Source: an uncultured Oscillospiraceae bacterium
GTDB taxonomy: Bacteria; Bacillota; Clostridia; Oscillospirales; Oscillospiraceae
Reading direction: 5' to 3'
Length of the DNA stretch: 64,000 nucleotides
Assembly: GCA_947629795.1 (NCBI GenBank)
Contig: CANRFC010000005.1
Coordinates: 56,398 to 120,397 of the forward strand
Below the pieces are notes generated by a model. It saw only the letters and a program-made list of their open reading frames with translations. It did no database searches and was not told the origin of the DNA. The position numbers and the translations under genes are program-made. Below, piece after piece: positions 16,516-25,355 of this stretch (position 1 is the first letter of the stretch; each line of letters starts with the position of its first letter).

Positions 16516-18742
16516 GGCGGCTCTGGGATTCCTCAGCTTCGCCCTGGGGGTGAGCCTGGTCCTCTCCTGCGCTCTCCCTCTGATCTCCCGGTTCAGCAGC
16601 CAGGAGGGGCGGCAGCGCTTGAAGGGCCTGCTCTCAGAGGATTTTCAGCAGACCGCGTCCTTCCGCAATTATCTCTCAGACCTGATGAACGATCTCATCT
16701 CCATGGGGGCCGGCGGCCCCCTGGACAGCTATTACGGCTACTACGGAGCAGCCTATGATGAGATGCTCTGGGAGGGGGACGCCATCACCGCGGTGGCAGA
16801 GGACAGCGGCTGGGAATGGGGCCTCAGCGAAAACGGCGCTCCCTCTGAGACAGACCGGAAGCTGTGGAAGCGTCAGGCTGAGGCATACCATAAGGCCATT
16901 CAGGAGGATAAGAACATCCTCTATCAGGTCGAGCAAGGAGGGAAAACGCTTTACAGCAATTCAGATTTTGATCTCTCTGTGTCCCTCCCTGACGGCTATG
17001 GCTTCTGGCTCCTCTTTGACGGCACGAAGTGCACTGCCTACAAGGACGGACAGGAAACAGACCTGTACGGCGACGGTGTTTACAAAGACGATGGGGAGCA
17101 CTGGTATCTCCCCGGCTACCGTAACTTCCCCGCCGGGAACGATGCCGCCCAGGTGGAGGTGGCCCTGGCTGTGGCTGATGTCCCCGCCCTCTATCTCCGG
17201 GGGGACTACACTGTCTCTGGGGTCAAGCGGCAGAACAACCAGCTCTACTGGCTGGAGGGCAACTGGCAGCAGGAAAAGGTCCAGTTCCGGCGCTCCTGCG
17301 CCCTGCTGGTCCTGGGCGCTGCCCTGCTGGCGGTCTGTCTCGTCCTTCGCAAGGACAAGGCCCGGGCCGACCGGGCCGTCGCCGGGGTCACAGGGCACCT
17401 CTGGTTCGAGCTGAAGCTGCTCCTGGCCCTGGCGGCCATTGTGTTCTTCCTTTTCCCCTTCAACGAAGAAATGCGGCATCTTCTCTCGGAGGCTGCCTAT
17501 GTTTACACCGAGGGCGGCTCCTATTGGGAGCCCTGGTTCCTTAGCTCCTATTGGTCCCAGGTGGTCAGCCGGCCCGCTCTGCTGCTCATCGCTTTTTGGG
17601 TGCTCTACCTCTTCATCAACGACCTGCGGTATGGGGACAAGCCCTGGCGCCACGGTCTCTGCGGGATGCTCGCAGCCCGGAGCCTGAAACTCTCCATCCA
17701 GAAGCGTCTCAGCCGCCGGGCTGGGCTGGCGGCGGCCATTCTCATCCTCCTTGCCCTGGCCCTGCTGACCCTGGCCGTCTTGATCCTTTCCATCAACCAG
17801 GAGCTTGCGCTGGTGATCGCTCTCCCCGCCCTCCTTCTGACCTTTCTGGGCGTCTGGGCCGTGGCCGGACGGAGCCAGCGCCGGCTCTGGCAGGACCTGG
17901 GCCTGCTCACCGACCAGATCTCTGCCATCAAAGCGGGAGACCTGTCGGCCGCGCCCCTCATTCCGGAGAGCAGCGACCTCTATGTCCCCTCCCGGGAACT
18001 GGCTCAGATCGGCCAGGGGATGGAGCAGGCCGTGGCCGAGCAGACCCGCAGTGAGCGGATGAAGGTGGAGCTCATCACCAACGTGTCTCACGACCTGAAG
18101 ACCCCCCTGACCTCCATCATCAGCTACGCCGAGCTCCTCAAGCAAGAGCACCTGGACCCTCCTGCCGGGGAATATGTGGAGGTCCTCAGCCAAAAGGCCG
18201 AACGCCTGCGCGCCATGGTCCTGGACGTCTTTGAGGTGAGCAAGGCCGCCTCGGGAGACCTGCCGGTGAAGCTGGAGCCGCTGGATCTCTCCAAGCTCCT
18301 GCGGCAGACCCTGGCCGACATGTCCCAGGCCATTGATGACGCCCCCGTCACCCTCCGGGAGAGCCTGCCCGAAACCCCCGTGCCCGTAAAGGCCGACGGG
18401 GACCGGCTCTACCGGGTGTTCCAGAACCTGCTGCAAAACGCCCTGCAATACGCCCTGGAGGGCTCCCGGGTCTACCTCACCCTGGAGGTAGAGGACGGCA
18501 AGGCGATTGCCTCGGTAAAGAACACCTCCAAGACCGAGCTTCCCGACGGCGTGGACTTTACCGCCCGGTTCGTCCGGGGGGACGAGAGCCGCACCGACGG
18601 CGGCAGCGGCCTGGGCCTGGCCATCGCCCAGAGTTTCACCGCCGCCTGCGGCGGCGAGTTGAAGGTGGAGCCGGTGGCCGACCTGTTCGTGGTCACCGTC
18701 ACCTTCCCCCTCTCCGATGAGGAGCCCACCCTCCCCTCGTAA
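16490..18742 (+). CDS. Membrane sensor histidine kinase
   Basis: A 750-residue kinase partnered with the preceding regulator. It has one membrane helix near residue 12-34, an extracellular sensor of about 230 residues, then about five helices between 270 and 455. A HAMP-like linker leads to an H-box with ITNVSHDLKTPLTSI, an N-box LQNALQYALEG and a G-box GGSGLGLAIAQ. The start is TTG at 16490, inside the regulator gene, behind GGTGGTGTGGGG; no in-frame ATG is available before the first helix. The large sensor with a multi-helix block resembles Clostridia kinases near antibiotic-peptide systems, but the signal is unknown. Confidence 0.92.
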   Translation: MATKWKKSKAALGFLSFALGVSLVLSCALPLISRFSSQEGRQRLKGLLSEDFQQTASFRNYLSDLMNDLISMGAGGPLDSYYGYYGAAYDEMLWEGDAITAVAEDSGWEWGLSENGAPSETDRKLWKRQAEAYHKAIQEDKNILYQVEQGGKTLYSNSDFDLSVSLPDGYGFWLLFDGTKCTAYKDGQETDLYGDGVYKDDGEHWYLPGYRNFPAGNDAAQVEVALAVADVPALYLRGDYTVSGVKRQNNQLYWLEGNWQQEKVQFRRSCALLVLGAALLAVCLVLRKDKARADRAVAGVTGHLWFELKLLLALAAIVFFLFPFNEEMRHLLSEAAYVYTEGGSYWEPWFLSSYWSQVVSRPALLLIAFWVLYLFINDLRYGDKPWRHGLCGMLAARSLKLSIQKRLSRRAGLAAAILILLALALLTLAVLILSINQELALVIALPALLLTFLGVWAVAGRSQRRLWQDLGLLTDQISAIKAGDLSAAPLIPESSDLYVPSRELAQIGQGMEQAVAEQTRSERMKVELITNVSHDLKTPLTSIISYAELLKQEHLDPPAGEYVEVLSQKAERLRAMVLDVFEVSKAASGDLPVKLEPLDLSKLLRQTLADMSQAIDDAPVTLRESLPETPVPVKADGDRLYRVFQNLLQNALQYALEGSRVYLTLEVEDGKAIASVKNTSKTELPDGVDFTARFVRGDESRTDGGSGLGLAIAQSFTAACGGELKVEPVADLFVVTVTFPLSDEEPTLPS

Positions 18743-18883
18743 GTCGGAGACGGCTCCGGAAAAATGGGAACAAGAGCGGGGCCCGTACGATTCCCAAAAC
18801 CGAGGGTCAAGGACCAAAAATGGGGAGTAGAATTCCAAAACCCTTGGGTAGAAGCATACAACTTTCTCCATTTTATGGAAAAA

Positions 18884-18918
18884 GAGCTGCCGGGAAACCT
18901 CCCGGCAGCTCCTTTTTT
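18884..18918. terminator. Terminator between the histidine kinase and spoIVA
   Basis: GAGCTGCCGGGA and TCCCGGCAGCTC pair perfectly, with an A-run on one side and CTTTTTT on the other, so it can serve both convergent genes. Confidence 0.9.
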
Positions 18919-18956
18919 GCACCCAAATTCTGTTCTGAGGGGTGCCCTATCTCGCC

Positions 18957-20435
18957 TTACAAAATGATGCAGATCAGCCCTCCGGAACCCTCGTTGATGA
19001 CCCGCTGCAAGGTCTCCCGCAGCTTATCCCGGGCATCCTCGGGCATCCGCTTGAGCTTGCCGTTCAGGTCCTCCCCCACCAGGTCGTGGAAGGATTTTCC
19101 GAAGATATTGGACTCCCAGATGCGGGCGGTGTCCCCCTCAAAGTCCTGAAGGAGGAATCCCACCATCTCCTCGGACTGCTTCTCGCTGCCCATAAGGGGG
19201 GAGACCTCGGTCTCGATGTCCGCCCGGATCATGTGGATGGAGGGAGCGCTGGCCTTCAGGCGGACCCCGTAGCGGCCCCCCTGGCGGACGATCTCGGGCT
19301 CCTCCAGCCGCAGCTCCTCCGGGGTGGGAGCCACGATGCCGTAGCCGGTCTCCCGGACCTCCCGGAGGGCGTCGGCCACCTTGTCGTACTCCCGCTTTAC
19401 CCCGGAAAGCTCGGTGAGCAGGCTCATCAGGTCGCCGTCGTCGGCAATGGAGAAGCCGGACTGGGCGGAGATGGTGTCATAGAAGAGGTTCCTGGGCAGC
19501 TCCAGGGCAGCCACGGCCTTTCCTGCTCCCAGGTCCATGGAGGTCACTCTGGCGGCGCTGACGCTCTCACAGGCCCCGATGGCGGCCATGGCGGCGTCCA
19601 CGTCCCGCACCCGGCGCAGCTGGGCGGTGCCCTCCCGCACGCTGGCGTAAAGGCCGCTCTTGATGGGGTGGTCGAAGGACAGGGCGTCTACCCAGGACGG
19701 GAGGAAGACGTCCAGCTCCTTCACCGGGAACTCGTAGAGCACGTTCTGGATGATGGCGGTGACGTCGGCCTCCCCCAGCTCCAGGCAGTTACAGCGCATG
19801 CAGGTCACGTCATAGCGGCCGGCGATGTCGGCCTGGATGGCCTTGGCCTTGTCGGAGTTGGGATAGGCCGAATTGAGCAGGACCAGGAAGGGCTTTCCCA
19901 GGGCCTTGAGCTCGGTGATGACCCGCTCCTCGGCCTCCAGGTAATCCTCCCGGGGAATGTCGGTGATGCTCCCGTCGGTGGTGACCACGATGCCGATGGT
20001 GGAGTGCTCGGCGATGACCTTGCGGGTGCCCACCTCGGCGGCCTCAGCCATGGAGACCGGGTGGTCGAACCAGGGCGTGGTGACCATGCGGGGGGCATCG
20101 TCCTCCAACTGGCCCACCGCGCCGGGGACCATATAGCCCACACAGTCGATGAGACGCACCGAGAAGGCGGCGCCGTCCTCCATCTCCACCCGGACGGCCT
20201 CCTCGGGGACGAACTTGGGCTCGGCGGTCATCACCGTCCGGCCCGAGCCCGACTGGGGCAGCTCATCCCTGGCCCGCTCCCGGCGGTAGACGTTCTCAAT
20301 ATTGGGGATGACCAAGCTCTCCATAAAACGCTTGATAAAGGTGGATTTCCCGGTGCGCACCGGACCCACCACACCGATGTAGATGTCGCCCCCGGTGCGG
20401 CGGGCGATGTCGTCATAGAGCCGATTGCCTTCCAT
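18957..20435 (-). CDS. spoIVA: Stage IV sporulation protein A
   Basis: ATPase that polymerises on the forespore surface as the base layer of the spore coat. The 492-residue protein has the family N-terminus IARRTGGDIYIGVVGPVRTGKSTFIKRFM with a Walker A motif, and TDGSITDIPRE. The C-terminal region, needed to bind SpoVM, ends in EGSGGLICIIL. GGGGGAGAGGAAG precedes the ATG. It follows the SPOCS/LysM gene by 14 bp and a SpoVM-like gene lies upstream, which fits the known SpoVM-SpoIVA partnership. Sporulation sigma-E control is expected from the family; I could not assign the promoter. Confidence 0.97.
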   Translation of the reverse strand: MEGNRLYDDIARRTGGDIYIGVVGPVRTGKSTFIKRFMESLVIPNIENVYRRERARDELPQSGSGRTVMTAEPKFVPEEAVRVEMEDGAAFSVRLIDCVGYMVPGAVGQLEDDAPRMVTTPWFDHPVSMAEAAEVGTRKVIAEHSTIGIVVTTDGSITDIPREDYLEAEERVITELKALGKPFLVLLNSAYPNSDKAKAIQADIAGRYDVTCMRCNCLELGEADVTAIIQNVLYEFPVKELDVFLPSWVDALSFDHPIKSGLYASVREGTAQLRRVRDVDAAMAAIGACESVSAARVTSMDLGAGKAVAALELPRNLFYDTISAQSGFSIADDGDLMSLLTELSGVKREYDKVADALREVRETGYGIVAPTPEELRLEEPEIVRQGGRYGVRLKASAPSIHMIRADIETEVSPLMGSEKQSEEMVGFLLQDFEGDTARIWESNIFGKSFHDLVGEDLNGKLKRMPEDARDKLRETLQRVINEGSGGLICIIL

Positions 20436-20449
20436 CTTCCTCTCCCCCT

Positions 20450-21970
20450 TTACCGTTTCCGCGGGATGAGGAGCAGGCGGTCCCCCGCCTGGGTCTCATC
20501 CTCCAGCTCGTTGGCGCTGATAATGTCGGCAATGGTGGCCCCGCCGGCCTTGGCCATGTCCCAAAGACTCTCCCCCGGCGAAAGCCGACGCAGGATGAGG
20601 GAGGGCTGAGGCCCCTCCTGGGGGCTCTGGCCCGGCGTCAGCCCGGAGAGCACCGCCTTGGCGCTCACCTCCAGGGCCTGGTATTGGAAGTCCAGGGCAA
20701 AGCGAAGCTCCATACCCACGGCGGAGGGGGCGGCATAGACCTCTCCCACCGGCCGGCACAGGCACAGGCAGCGGCAATTCTCGGGCAGATCCAGAGCACA
20801 GGGCACGGATACGCCCCTTGTCACGGCGCTGAGCGTCCCGTCCTCCCCGGTGTAGAGCACGGTGGCCTCGCCCTGGGCGGTGAGGGTCAGCTTCCCGCCC
20901 TCCCAGCTCTGGGTCACCTGGGCCAGGGCAAAGGAGCTGTCCAGGATATCTCTGGCGGCCACGCCGATCTCCCAGACCTCCCGGACATTCTGGGTGCGCA
21001 CCCCGCTGTCCAGCAGCCGGGGAAGGGCGCAGGTCTCCCACTGGGCCTCCAGGGGCTCCTTGGTGGAATAGGCGTCGGTGACCACCTCCAGGCTCCGGGT
21101 CTCCCCCACCACCGCCTGGGCCAGGACGTCCAGAGAGAGGTCCACCGAGCGGCCCTCGCCGTCAGGGGCAAGGATACACTGGCAGCCGGAGAGACTGAGG
21201 AAGACAGCGCAGTCGGCCCCCTCCCCCACACCGGAGACTTCCATGATCTGGGAGAAGGGCACCTCACCGCCGGAGCGGGTCAGGGACCCGTCCTCCCCCC
21301 GGCACAGGAGCGCCACATTGGCGCTGCCCTTGAAGATGAGCTTGCTGCCGATGAGCTTGGACTCCCCACAGACCACCTCCACCCGGCTGCGGAGCAGCTC
21401 CGCCGCCGGAGAGCGGGCCCCGGAGAGGGTCAGGGTATCCGAGAGGTGGAAGGACTTTTCCTCCACACAGGCGGTGAGGTAGAGCTCCTGGGGCTCCATC
21501 CGCCGCTCCACAGCCCCCTCCTCCGCCGTCACGTCCACGCAGAGCTCCCGGTCGGCCAGGACCAGCGCCCGCACGTCCAGGGCCGCCTCGGCCCGGACCA
21601 GCACCTTCCGGGGATTGACCAGCCGGGCGTCGGCCCGGCGGAGCCTGGCGTCCACCACCACGGCGGCGCCGGTACAGGCCTCGGGGACCTCGGCCGCGGC
21701 GGTGAATGGGATGGTCACATCCAGATGCCGAAGGCCCTCCTCCCCGTCGGGAACACACAGGACCTGGGCCTGGATGAAGCCTCCCAGCTCCACTCTGCCC
21801 TCCATGGCCTCACGGGAGCGCAGAAGGACCTGACCAGCCACATCCACGACCCGTTCCAGGTCAGGGCAGGCGTCGGGCACGATCATTTCCAGGGTCTCCT
21901 CCTGGAACAGGGTGGTATCCAGCACCGGGTCGTAGCCCCCGAGCTGGGTCCTCTCCAATTCAAATTCCAT
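20450..21970 (-). CDS. SPOCS (DUF3794) and LysM domain protein, probable spore coat/cortex assembly factor
   Basis: A 506-residue protein without a signal peptide. Repeated SPOCS/DUF3794-like beta-rich segments fill residues 1-440 (for example FQEETLEMIVPDACPDLERV and later VVGETRSLEVVTDAYSTK). A single C-terminal LysM motif (LRRLSPGESLWDMAKAGG, about residue 455 onward) follows. The combination is typical of clostridial SafA-like spore proteins. The ATG at 21970 has GGAG upstream; an in-frame ATG 17 codons earlier is possible. It lies between the SpoVM-like gene and spoIVA, which supports a role in attaching coat to cortex (inference). Confidence 0.88.
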   Translation of the reverse strand: MEFELERTQLGGYDPVLDTTLFQEETLEMIVPDACPDLERVVDVAGQVLLRSREAMEGRVELGGFIQAQVLCVPDGEEGLRHLDVTIPFTAAAEVPEACTGAAVVVDARLRRADARLVNPRKVLVRAEAALDVRALVLADRELCVDVTAEEGAVERRMEPQELYLTACVEEKSFHLSDTLTLSGARSPAAELLRSRVEVVCGESKLIGSKLIFKGSANVALLCRGEDGSLTRSGGEVPFSQIMEVSGVGEGADCAVFLSLSGCQCILAPDGEGRSVDLSLDVLAQAVVGETRSLEVVTDAYSTKEPLEAQWETCALPRLLDSGVRTQNVREVWEIGVAARDILDSSFALAQVTQSWEGGKLTLTAQGEATVLYTGEDGTLSAVTRGVSVPCALDLPENCRCLCLCRPVGEVYAAPSAVGMELRFALDFQYQALEVSAKAVLSGLTPGQSPQEGPQPSLILRRLSPGESLWDMAKAGGATIADIISANELEDETQAGDRLLLIPRKR

Positions 21971-22048
21971 ACACTCGCTCCACTCCTTGTACAGGCTTTC
22001 CGCCTCGTTTCTTCTGTGCATCTATATGTACAAGGGTGGGGCGGTATG

Positions 22049-22120
22049 TCACTTCAGACCAAAGAGAGTTTTCAGCAGCCCCCGGAGTGCCTTGGGGGAC
22101 TTCACCACCACGATCTTCAC
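22049..22120 (-). CDS. spoVM: SpoVM-like amphipathic sporulation micro-peptide (23 residues)
   Basis: Too short for the ORF track. GTG at 22120 starts MKIVVVKSPKALRGLLKTLFGLK followed by TGA; GGGAGGTGA stands at a good distance. The pattern matches SpoVM, a 26-residue peptide in Bacillus subtilis (start MKFYTIKLPKFLGG): a short hydrophobic start, a Ser/Leu-Pro-Lys core and an amphipathic helix. SpoVM recognises the curved forespore membrane and recruits SpoIVA, whose gene lies two genes downstream. The start codon overlaps the stop of the preceding small membrane protein (GTGA). Confidence 0.88.
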   Translation of the reverse strand: MKIVVVKSPKALRGLLKTLFGLK

Positions 22121-22299
22121 CTTTTGTCACCTCCCTCCAAAAACGCCCGGATGGCGTCCTGGCCCTTATAGCCCAGAGCCAGCCCCAGGCCCAGGGTCAC
22201 CAAGGCCGCCGGGTAGAGGAGCACCGCCACGCCGGCGGTGCAGGCGCCGGCAATCTTCAGGTTGCGCCGGGTCTCTTCGGAAATCTGTTCCAGCAGCAA
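22117..22299 (-). CDS. Small single-helix membrane protein upstream of spoVM
   Basis: Sixty residues starting at TTG 22299. Residues 14-44 (KIAGACTAGVAVLLYPAALVTLGLGLALGY) form one hydrophobic helix, and the ends are charged. No family recognised. Its last codons (GGA GGT GAC AAA AGG TGA) provide the Shine-Dalgarno of spoVM, and the stop overlaps the spoVM start, so the two are translationally coupled. The ribosome site of this gene itself overlaps the 3' arm of the rsgA terminator. Confidence 0.65.
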   Translation of the reverse strand: MLLEQISEETRRNLKIAGACTAGVAVLLYPAALVTLGLGLALGYKGQDAIRAFLEGGDKR

Positions 22300-22355
22300 A
22301 AAAGCCGCCCCCTTCCATACTGGGATACCCCAATATACGAAGGCGGGCGGCTTTT
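22298..22355 (-). terminator. Terminator of the yicC-to-rsgA operon
   Basis: Minus strand AAAAGCCGCCCGCCTTC and GAAGGGGGCGGCTTTTTT pair around a 25-base loop. The T-run is directly upstream of the small membrane protein start. Confidence 0.85.
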
Positions 22356-22390
22356 GGTGTCAGACAGGGCAGGACAGGGTGTGATCGGGC

Positions 22391-23281
22391 TCAGGTCCCG
22401 GCATTTCTCTGCCACTGGGGAACTGCTTTGGCCAGCTCATAGAGGCGGACGTAGCTGCTGTGGCGGCTTGGGGCGATCTCTCCCCCGCGGACCGCCTCCA
22501 GGATGGCGCAGCCCTTCTCCTTGACATGGGCGCAGTCCAGGAAGCGGCAGGAGCCCAGATAGGGCTGGAACTCCCGGAAGGCATATTGCAGCTCCTCCGG
22601 AGGGCAGCCCAGGGCGCCGTCCTCCTCCTCAAAGGAGGAAAAGCCCGGCGTATCAGCCACCACCGCCCCGTTCTTCAGACGGAAGAGCTCCACATGGCGG
22701 GTGGTATGCCGGCCCCGGCCCAGCTTTTCGCTGACCTCCCCCACGGGAAGGCCGAAGCCGGGCTCCAGGGCGTTGAGAAGGCTGGACTTACCCACTCCGG
22801 AGTTGCCTGTAAAGGCGCAGACCTTTCCGGCAATGAATTGGGACAGCTCGGCCACCCCCTCACCGGTCTCGGCGCTGAGGCGCAGGGTGGGAAAACCCGC
22901 CTTGCGGTAGGTCTCCAACAGGGCGTCGGGCTGCTCCAGGTCCCACTTATTGAAGCAGATAAGGCTCTCCACCTCCCGCCGCTGGGCCATGGCGGTCACC
23001 CGGTCGATGAGGAAGGGGTCGGTGACGGGAATGGCCCCCGAGGCCACGATGACCAGCAGGTCGATGTTGGCCACGGCGGGGCGCTGGAATTGGTTCTTCC
23101 GGGGCAGGAGGGCGTCTACGGTGCCGGTGCCGTCCCCCTGGGCGGTGATCTCCACCCGGTCGCCCACCAGGGGCTTGACCTTCTCGTGGCGGAACTTCCC
23201 CCGGGCGCGGCAGGTGACGATCCCGCCGCCGCAGTCCACGTAGTAGAAGCCGGACAGGGCCTTACAGATGATCCCCTCCAT
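22391..23281 (-). CDS. rsgA: Ribosome small-subunit-dependent GTPase A
   Basis: Circularly permuted GTPase that helps 30S subunit maturation. The 296-residue protein has an N-terminal OB fold. G motifs come in permuted order: G4 FNKWDLE near residue 110, G1 GNSGVGKSSLLN near 162, G3 DTPGFSSFE near 205. The Zn-binding C-terminus GSCRFLDCAHVKEKGC follows. Its ATG overlaps the prkC stop by one base. It is the last gene of the long operon, in the same order as in Bacillus (prpC-prkC-rsgA). Confidence 0.97.
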   Translation of the reverse strand: MEGIICKALSGFYYVDCGGGIVTCRARGKFRHEKVKPLVGDRVEITAQGDGTGTVDALLPRKNQFQRPAVANIDLLVIVASGAIPVTDPFLIDRVTAMAQRREVESLICFNKWDLEQPDALLETYRKAGFPTLRLSAETGEGVAELSQFIAGKVCAFTGNSGVGKSSLLNALEPGFGLPVGEVSEKLGRGRHTTRHVELFRLKNGAVVADTPGFSSFEEEDGALGCPPEELQYAFREFQPYLGSCRFLDCAHVKEKGCAILEAVRGGEIAPSRHSSYVRLYELAKAVPQWQRNAGT

Positions 23282-25341
23282 CAGGCAGAGAAGTCCACGG
23301 AGGCGCTGCTGTAAAGGCTGTCGTCCATATAGACGTCCACGGTCTGGACCCCGGAGCCCTCCACAGTAAAGCGGGCAGTCTTCATCCGGGTATCCACCAA
23401 CTGGGCGGGGATCTGCTCCACGCCGCCCACCAGGATGCGAATGGTCACGGTCTCCCGGTCACTGGGCAGGCTGACCTTGACCTCCTTCCGCCCCAGCTTG
23501 GGGGCGGTGGGGGCGGGGGTGGCGGTCTCCACCGCAGGCTCGCTCTCCACCGGCGCGGTGGGCGTTTCCACGGGGGGCTCGCTGACCTCAGGGCCGGTGC
23601 TCACCTTCAGGTTGACGGTGGTGCCCTCGGCCACCAGGGTGTAAGGCGCGGTGCTCTGGTAGCAGACCTTGCCCTCGGGATACTCGTCGCTGGGGACCCG
23701 GTCCACGGTGCCGATGTTCAGCTTCAGGTCCTGGGTGATGATGCGGGTGGCCTCGGCCAGGTCCAGGCCGGTGACCTGGAGCATGGGCACCGGCTGGACG
23801 ATGGGCCCGGTGCTGACGATGATGGTGACCTGCTGGCCGCTCTGGAGCTCAGTCTCTGCCGCAGGACTCTGGCCCATGACGGTGCCGGCGGTGATCTCGT
23901 CGGAGGGTTCCTCCTCCACTGTCACCACCAGGCCCATGCGCTCAAGGGTGTCCTTGGCCAGCCGCTGGTCCTGCTTGTAAAGGTCGGGCATCTTCAGTGC
24001 GTCGGAGCCGCTGCTGAGATGGACGGTGATCTCCCGGCCTCCCGACTTCACCTGGGTGTCGGCTTCGGGACTCTGAGAGACGATTTTTCCGGCGGGAACG
24101 TTGGCGTCGGCCACGCTCTTGCCCTCCACGATGGTAAAGCCGTTGTCCACCACCGCAGGCAGGGCCTGGGCCTCGGCCAGAGTGTAGCCCCGCAGGTCGG
24201 GGACTGGGTAGGTCTGGGCCTGGGTCATACCGCTGAACACAGTGACCCACAGGAAATAGCCGATGCCCGCCAGACACAGCAGCAACGCCACCACGATGAC
24301 CGCGATCCGCTTTCCGCCGCCGCCCTCATCGTAGTAGTCGTCCTCTTCGTCCTCTTCCCGGCGCTCGGGCTTCTTGGGCTTGGAGGGCTGCTCCTTGGTG
24401 TGGACGGGCTGGGGCGTCACCACCTGGGCGGAGTTGGCGCCCAGGACCCGGGTGGGCTCGTCCCCCTCTCCGGCGGAGAGGTCCTCGGGGGTATAGTCAA
24501 AGCTGATGCTGGGATTCTTGCGGAATTCCTCCAGATCGGCCAGCATGGCGTCGGCCGAGACATAGCGCTTGTCCACGTCGGAGGCCATGGCCTTCATGGT
24601 GATCTCCTCCAGGGCCTCGGGGATGGAGGGCTCGATCTCCCGGGGCGACAGGGGGATGGAATTGATGTGCTGGATGGCCACCGCCACGGGGGAATCCCCC
24701 TCGTAGGGAAGCCGGCCGGTGAGCATCTCGTAAAGGACCACGCCGGCGGAGTAGATGTCGCTGCGGGCGTCGTTGCGGCTGCCCCGGGCCTGCTCGGGAG
24801 AGATATAGTGGACGCTGCCCAGGGCCTCCTGGGTCATGGTGTTCTGATTGGAGGAGGCCAGGCGGGCGATGCCGAAATCAGTGACCTTCACGCTGCCGTC
24901 CCGGAGCACCATGATGTTGTGGGGCTTGATATCCCGGTGGATGATGCCCCTGCTGTGGGCGTGGCTCAGGCCCTTCATGATCTGGGTGATGAAGTGGAGG
25001 GCCTCCTTCCAGGACAGCTTGCCTCCCCGCTTCTGCATATACTGCTTGAGAGTAATGCCGTCGATAAGCTCCATGACGATATAGTCCAGGTCCGGGGACT
25101 GGCTGACGTCGTAGACCGAGACGATATTGGGATGGGAGAGCATGGCGATGGCCTGGGACTCCTCGTGGAACCGGCGGCGGAACTCCTCATCCTGAGACAG
25201 GTCCTCTTTTAATATCTTGATGGCAACAAACCGATTGAGCCAGTGACATTTGGCCTTGTACACCATGGCCATGCCGCCGGAGCCGATGCGCTCCAGGATC
25301 TCATATCGGTTGTCGAGTAATTTCCCTATGTACTGATCCAT
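23281..25341 (-). CDS. prkC: Membrane Ser/Thr protein kinase with PASTA domains
   Basis: Senses muropeptides/lipid II and phosphorylates growth and sporulation targets. The 686-residue protein has a cytoplasmic Hanks-type kinase (GSGGMAMVYKAK, catalytic HRDIKPHNIM, DFGIA, SVHYISPEQARG). A basic/acidic juxtamembrane stretch precedes a helix near residue 340-365 (IAVIVVALLLCLAGIGYFLW). Three PASTA repeats (from about 370 to 575) and a C-terminal beta-type domain after a Pro/Thr/Glu linker complete it. Its cognate phosphatase gene is 14 bp upstream. Confidence 0.96.
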   Translation of the reverse strand: MDQYIGKLLDNRYEILERIGSGGMAMVYKAKCHWLNRFVAIKILKEDLSQDEEFRRRFHEESQAIAMLSHPNIVSVYDVSQSPDLDYIVMELIDGITLKQYMQKRGGKLSWKEALHFITQIMKGLSHAHSRGIIHRDIKPHNIMVLRDGSVKVTDFGIARLASSNQNTMTQEALGSVHYISPEQARGSRNDARSDIYSAGVVLYEMLTGRLPYEGDSPVAVAIQHINSIPLSPREIEPSIPEALEEITMKAMASDVDKRYVSADAMLADLEEFRKNPSISFDYTPEDLSAGEGDEPTRVLGANSAQVVTPQPVHTKEQPSKPKKPERREEDEEDDYYDEGGGGKRIAVIVVALLLCLAGIGYFLWVTVFSGMTQAQTYPVPDLRGYTLAEAQALPAVVDNGFTIVEGKSVADANVPAGKIVSQSPEADTQVKSGGREITVHLSSGSDALKMPDLYKQDQRLAKDTLERMGLVVTVEEEPSDEITAGTVMGQSPAAETELQSGQQVTIIVSTGPIVQPVPMLQVTGLDLAEATRIITQDLKLNIGTVDRVPSDEYPEGKVCYQSTAPYTLVAEGTTVNLKVSTGPEVSEPPVETPTAPVESEPAVETATPAPTAPKLGRKEVKVSLPSDRETVTIRILVGGVEQIPAQLVDTRMKTARFTVEGSGVQTVDVYMDDSLYSSASVDFSA

Positions 25342-25355
25342 AGTTCATTACCCCC

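Noticed and set aside
18942-20609. 555-codon plus-strand ORF opposite spoIVA
   Set aside because: Antisense to a highly conserved gene and repetitive in Gly, Asp and Leu.
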